DNA of 64,000 bases from Paracoccus zeaxanthinifaciens ATCC 21588 (lineage in GTDB: Bacteria > Pseudomonadota > Alphaproteobacteria > Rhodobacterales > Rhodobacteraceae), in the NCBI RefSeq assembly GCF_000420145.1, contig NZ_ATUJ01000014.1, forward strand, positions 27,395 to 91,394, written 5' to 3'. The notes below the pieces were generated by a model, which saw only the letters and a list, made by a program, of their open reading frames with translations, ran no database searches and was not told where the DNA came from. Every line of letters starts with the position of its first letter. The first letter of the stretch is position 1. Positions 62,575 through 64,000 of the stretch are shown here, piece by piece. The translations under genes and the position numbers were made by a program.

Positions 62575-63492
62575 ATGGCCGCAACAATTTTCGAGTTCTT
62601 TGGGTATCGTGCCGATGATGCGTCCGACGTTGCGAAGCGTGCTGCGGATAAGGAAACCTGCCCAATTAGCGGGGACACCTGTCAGAAAAGCTTTAACGAT
62701 GGGGTGGTGTCGGGTGTTTGCGCGATCAAACCCATCACGAGCGAGCCCGTGATCTGCTGTCCGATCCGCTTATATGCCGACGATTACCGAATTTTGTCCG
62801 ATATTGCCGACCGCGTATTTGGTTCCAACCTAAAGTTGGTTGCGGGGCGCGATGCCGTAAAGCACTCCATTGATCATCAGGAAGAATGTGTGGCCGTTTT
62901 CGGCAAGGGCTGGGGAGGCGAACTCCGCCTGCCGCAAAAGTCGAAGAAGGGCGGCTACTTTGTCGATTGGGTGCTGGCAAAACTCAGCAACCAAGGCGAA
63001 TTGATCGAGTTTGTGGCGGTTGAGGTGCAGACGATTGATACAACCGGCACATATCGACCAGGCTATGATGCACTCAAGGCAGATCGCTCGACTGAGAAAA
63101 CAACGGCCGGGCTGAACTGGGAAAATGTCGCCAAACGCATCCTGCCGCAGTTGATTTATAAAGGGCAGATTCTGCAACGTGAGGAACTGTGCCGCAGTGG
63201 CCTGTTCTTTGTATGTCCTGCGCCTGTTTTCGAACGGATCATGGAACGGCTGGGTGGTCAGGAAGGCCTGATCCGATATGCGCTCCAGCCCGCGTCGATC
63301 ACCTTCGCCGTGTACGACTATGACATGCCGGATAAGCCTGCCCCCGGAAGTTTGATTCCGTTGAAAAACACGCTCAATCATTCGACGACGGTCTACAAGG
63401 TGCAGGAAGCCTTTAACAATGTGACGCTGCCTGTAGAAAACGTCTACCGGGATGCGATCCTGCGAGCACTCGGCACCACAACCGAGGAGTAG
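62575..63492 (+). CDS. NotI-family type II restriction endonuclease
   Basis: A 305-aa nuclease that resembles R.NotI along its length. The N-terminal FFGYRADDASDVAKRAA parallels the NotI start; four cysteines (Cys29 in TCP, Cys36, Cys49 in VC, Cys62 in CCP) stand where NotI binds its iron; the catalytic residues match as Asp131 (VDW), Glu150 and Gln152 (VEVQTID, like EIQTMD of NotI). It starts 3 bases after the methyltransferase stop. The recognition sequence cannot be told; NotI itself cuts GCGGCCGC. Alignment was from memory and not run. Confidence 0.8.
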   Translation: MAATIFEFFGYRADDASDVAKRAADKETCPISGDTCQKSFNDGVVSGVCAIKPITSEPVICCPIRLYADDYRILSDIADRVFGSNLKLVAGRDAVKHSIDHQEECVAVFGKGWGGELRLPQKSKKGGYFVDWVLAKLSNQGELIEFVAVEVQTIDTTGTYRPGYDALKADRSTEKTTAGLNWENVAKRILPQLIYKGQILQREELCRSGLFFVCPAPVFERIMERLGGQEGLIRYALQPASITFAVYDYDMPDKPAPGSLIPLKNTLNHSTTVYKVQEAFNNVTLPVENVYRDAILRALGTTTEE

Positions 63493-63597
63493 CGCCCGTT
63501 TACATTGTAAGCCAGTCGGCCAGCCGAATGGATATTCCGCTGCGACTGTGATCTTTGTCGCGATCAGAGGTCGGCTCTGCCGAGCGAGTAGCGCGGG

Positions 63598-63871
63598 TCA
63601 CACCACATCCAAACGAAAATCCAGCAGCGTTTGGACTAAATCGGGCAATTCAGGATGGTTGGCGGGCTCTGATCTTATCAAAGATCCAATCAAGCGAAGC
63701 CTATCCACAAGCGTTATGGCCGGAACGTCTCCTAGCACTGCCCACTTGCCGGAGTTGTCACGGAATAGAATCGGCGTAAACAACATCTCCATCCACAAAG
63801 CAGTATGGGGCAGTAATCTTCTTAGGCGGGTGTGTGTGATCTCGCTGTGTTTTGTTGACCACTCTGATCTA
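63598..63871 (-). pseudogene. C-terminal part of a disrupted reading frame (unknown protein)
   Basis: An open frame on the minus strand reads from the IS boundary to a stop at 63598, about 90 codons (for example LWMEMLFTPILFRDN and RLRLIGSLIRSEP). Amino acid composition is protein-like, and no plus-strand frame looks better. If the IS inserted at 63872, this is the tail of a gene whose start is beyond the IS. No family recognised; it could equally be a chance open frame. Confidence 0.35.
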
Positions 63872-64000
63872 GGGTCAGGACCCATTAATTTTCTTGATGC
63901 CGTCCTGTCGGCGTGATTCACGCTCCCAAACAGGTGGGGGCATCATGAGTAATCTTTTCTGGCTGACGGACGAACAGATGGAGCGGCTGAAGCCGTTCTT
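63872..64000 (+). mobile_element. Left end of an IS5-family (IS427-group-like) insertion sequence
   Basis: The element begins near GGGTCAGGACCCATT, preceded by CTA, which fits the TA/CTAG targets of the IS427 group. About 70 bases of leader lead to a transposase start. The rest lies beyond the window. Exact terminal repeats cannot be confirmed with one end. Confidence 0.65.
63945..64000 (+). CDS. IS5-family transposase, 5' end (partial)
   Basis: The ATG at 63945 begins M-S-N-L-F-W-L-T-D-E-Q-M-E-R-L-K-P-F-F, a start that I recognise as typical of IS427-group IS5-family transposases (LTDEQMxRLxPFF). GTGGGGG precedes it by 5 bases. The window ends after 18 complete codons. Confidence 0.85.
   Translation, partial: MSNLFWLTDEQMERLKPF

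Noticed and set aside
63452..63916. 154-codon plus-strand frame after the NotI-like gene
   Set aside because: It starts inside the nuclease gene, is serine/arginine-rich and crosses the IS boundary; the minus-strand frame is more protein-like.
1..64000. CRISPR arrays
   Set aside because: No regularly spaced identical repeats of CRISPR length were seen on either strand.

Overview
The window is GC-rich, densely packed DNA of an alphaproteobacterium. The gene set and order (regB / senC-regA-hvrA, a DUF2125 protein with pmbA and cysQ, dapB-tsaE-amgK-murU-addB-addA-trxA, hslVU, tamA-tamB) point to the Rhodobacterales, most likely Paracoccus or a close relative. That placement is an inference from synteny and protein style, not from a search.

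Layout. 0-2.8 kb: end of a pqiABC-type lipid transport operon. 2.8-7.9 kb: an accessory-looking cluster with a small zinc-ribbon protein, a cytoplasmic subtilisin-like peptidase, a 66-residue protein, a PAP2/vanadium haloperoxidase-type enzyme and a divergent SARP-like TPR regulator. 7.9-12 kb: cysQ, pmbA, a DUF2125 protein and a DUF2853 protein. 12.2-14.5 kb: a polar amino-acid ABC transporter. 15-22.4 kb: an OmpR-type two-component pair facing a sugar ABC transporter operon that ends in glucokinase. 22.4-28.8 kb: tamA-tamB. 28.8-33.5 kb: the global redox regulon locus (PAS protein, RegB, SenC, RegA, HvrA). 33.5-40 kb: HD hydrolase, SecB, FxsA, a Tim44-like protein, Smr, a PLDc_N peptide, HslUV and a capsule-type transferase. 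40-49.4 kb: a six-gene minus-strand run, dapB, tsaE-amgK fusion, murU, addB, addA, trxA. 49.5-60.7 kb: rbfA, a phosphodiester glycosidase-like protein, truB, an NlpC/P60 peptidase, an M17 aminopeptidase, carbonic anhydrase, asd, two glycosyltransferases, leuB and an EamA transporter. 60.7 kb: tRNA-Pro(CGG). 60.8-64 kb: a visibly less GC-rich island with a C5 methyltransferase, a NotI-family restriction endonuclease, a truncated reading frame and the left end of an IS5-family element.

How genes work together. RegB/RegA with SenC and HvrA form the redox-response system, and both intergenic regions of that locus hold close matches to the RegA/RegR binding consensus. The two-component pair at 15-17 kb probably senses sugar status and controls the divergent glucose importer plus Glk; a 10-bp-phased direct repeat lies between them. 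AmgK (fused to TsaE) and MurU are the kinase and uridylyltransferase of the MurNAc recycling shortcut. The island at tRNA-Pro carries a two-gene type II restriction-modification system whose nuclease keeps the four cysteines and the catalytic residues of NotI.

The least explained unit is the peptidase / 66-residue protein / haloperoxidase / regulator cluster at 3.2-7.9 kb. The window also holds a perfect palindrome shared by the convergent tamB and PAS genes (encoding the same last two residues in both), and a probable one-base frameshift at the start of the EamA transporter gene.
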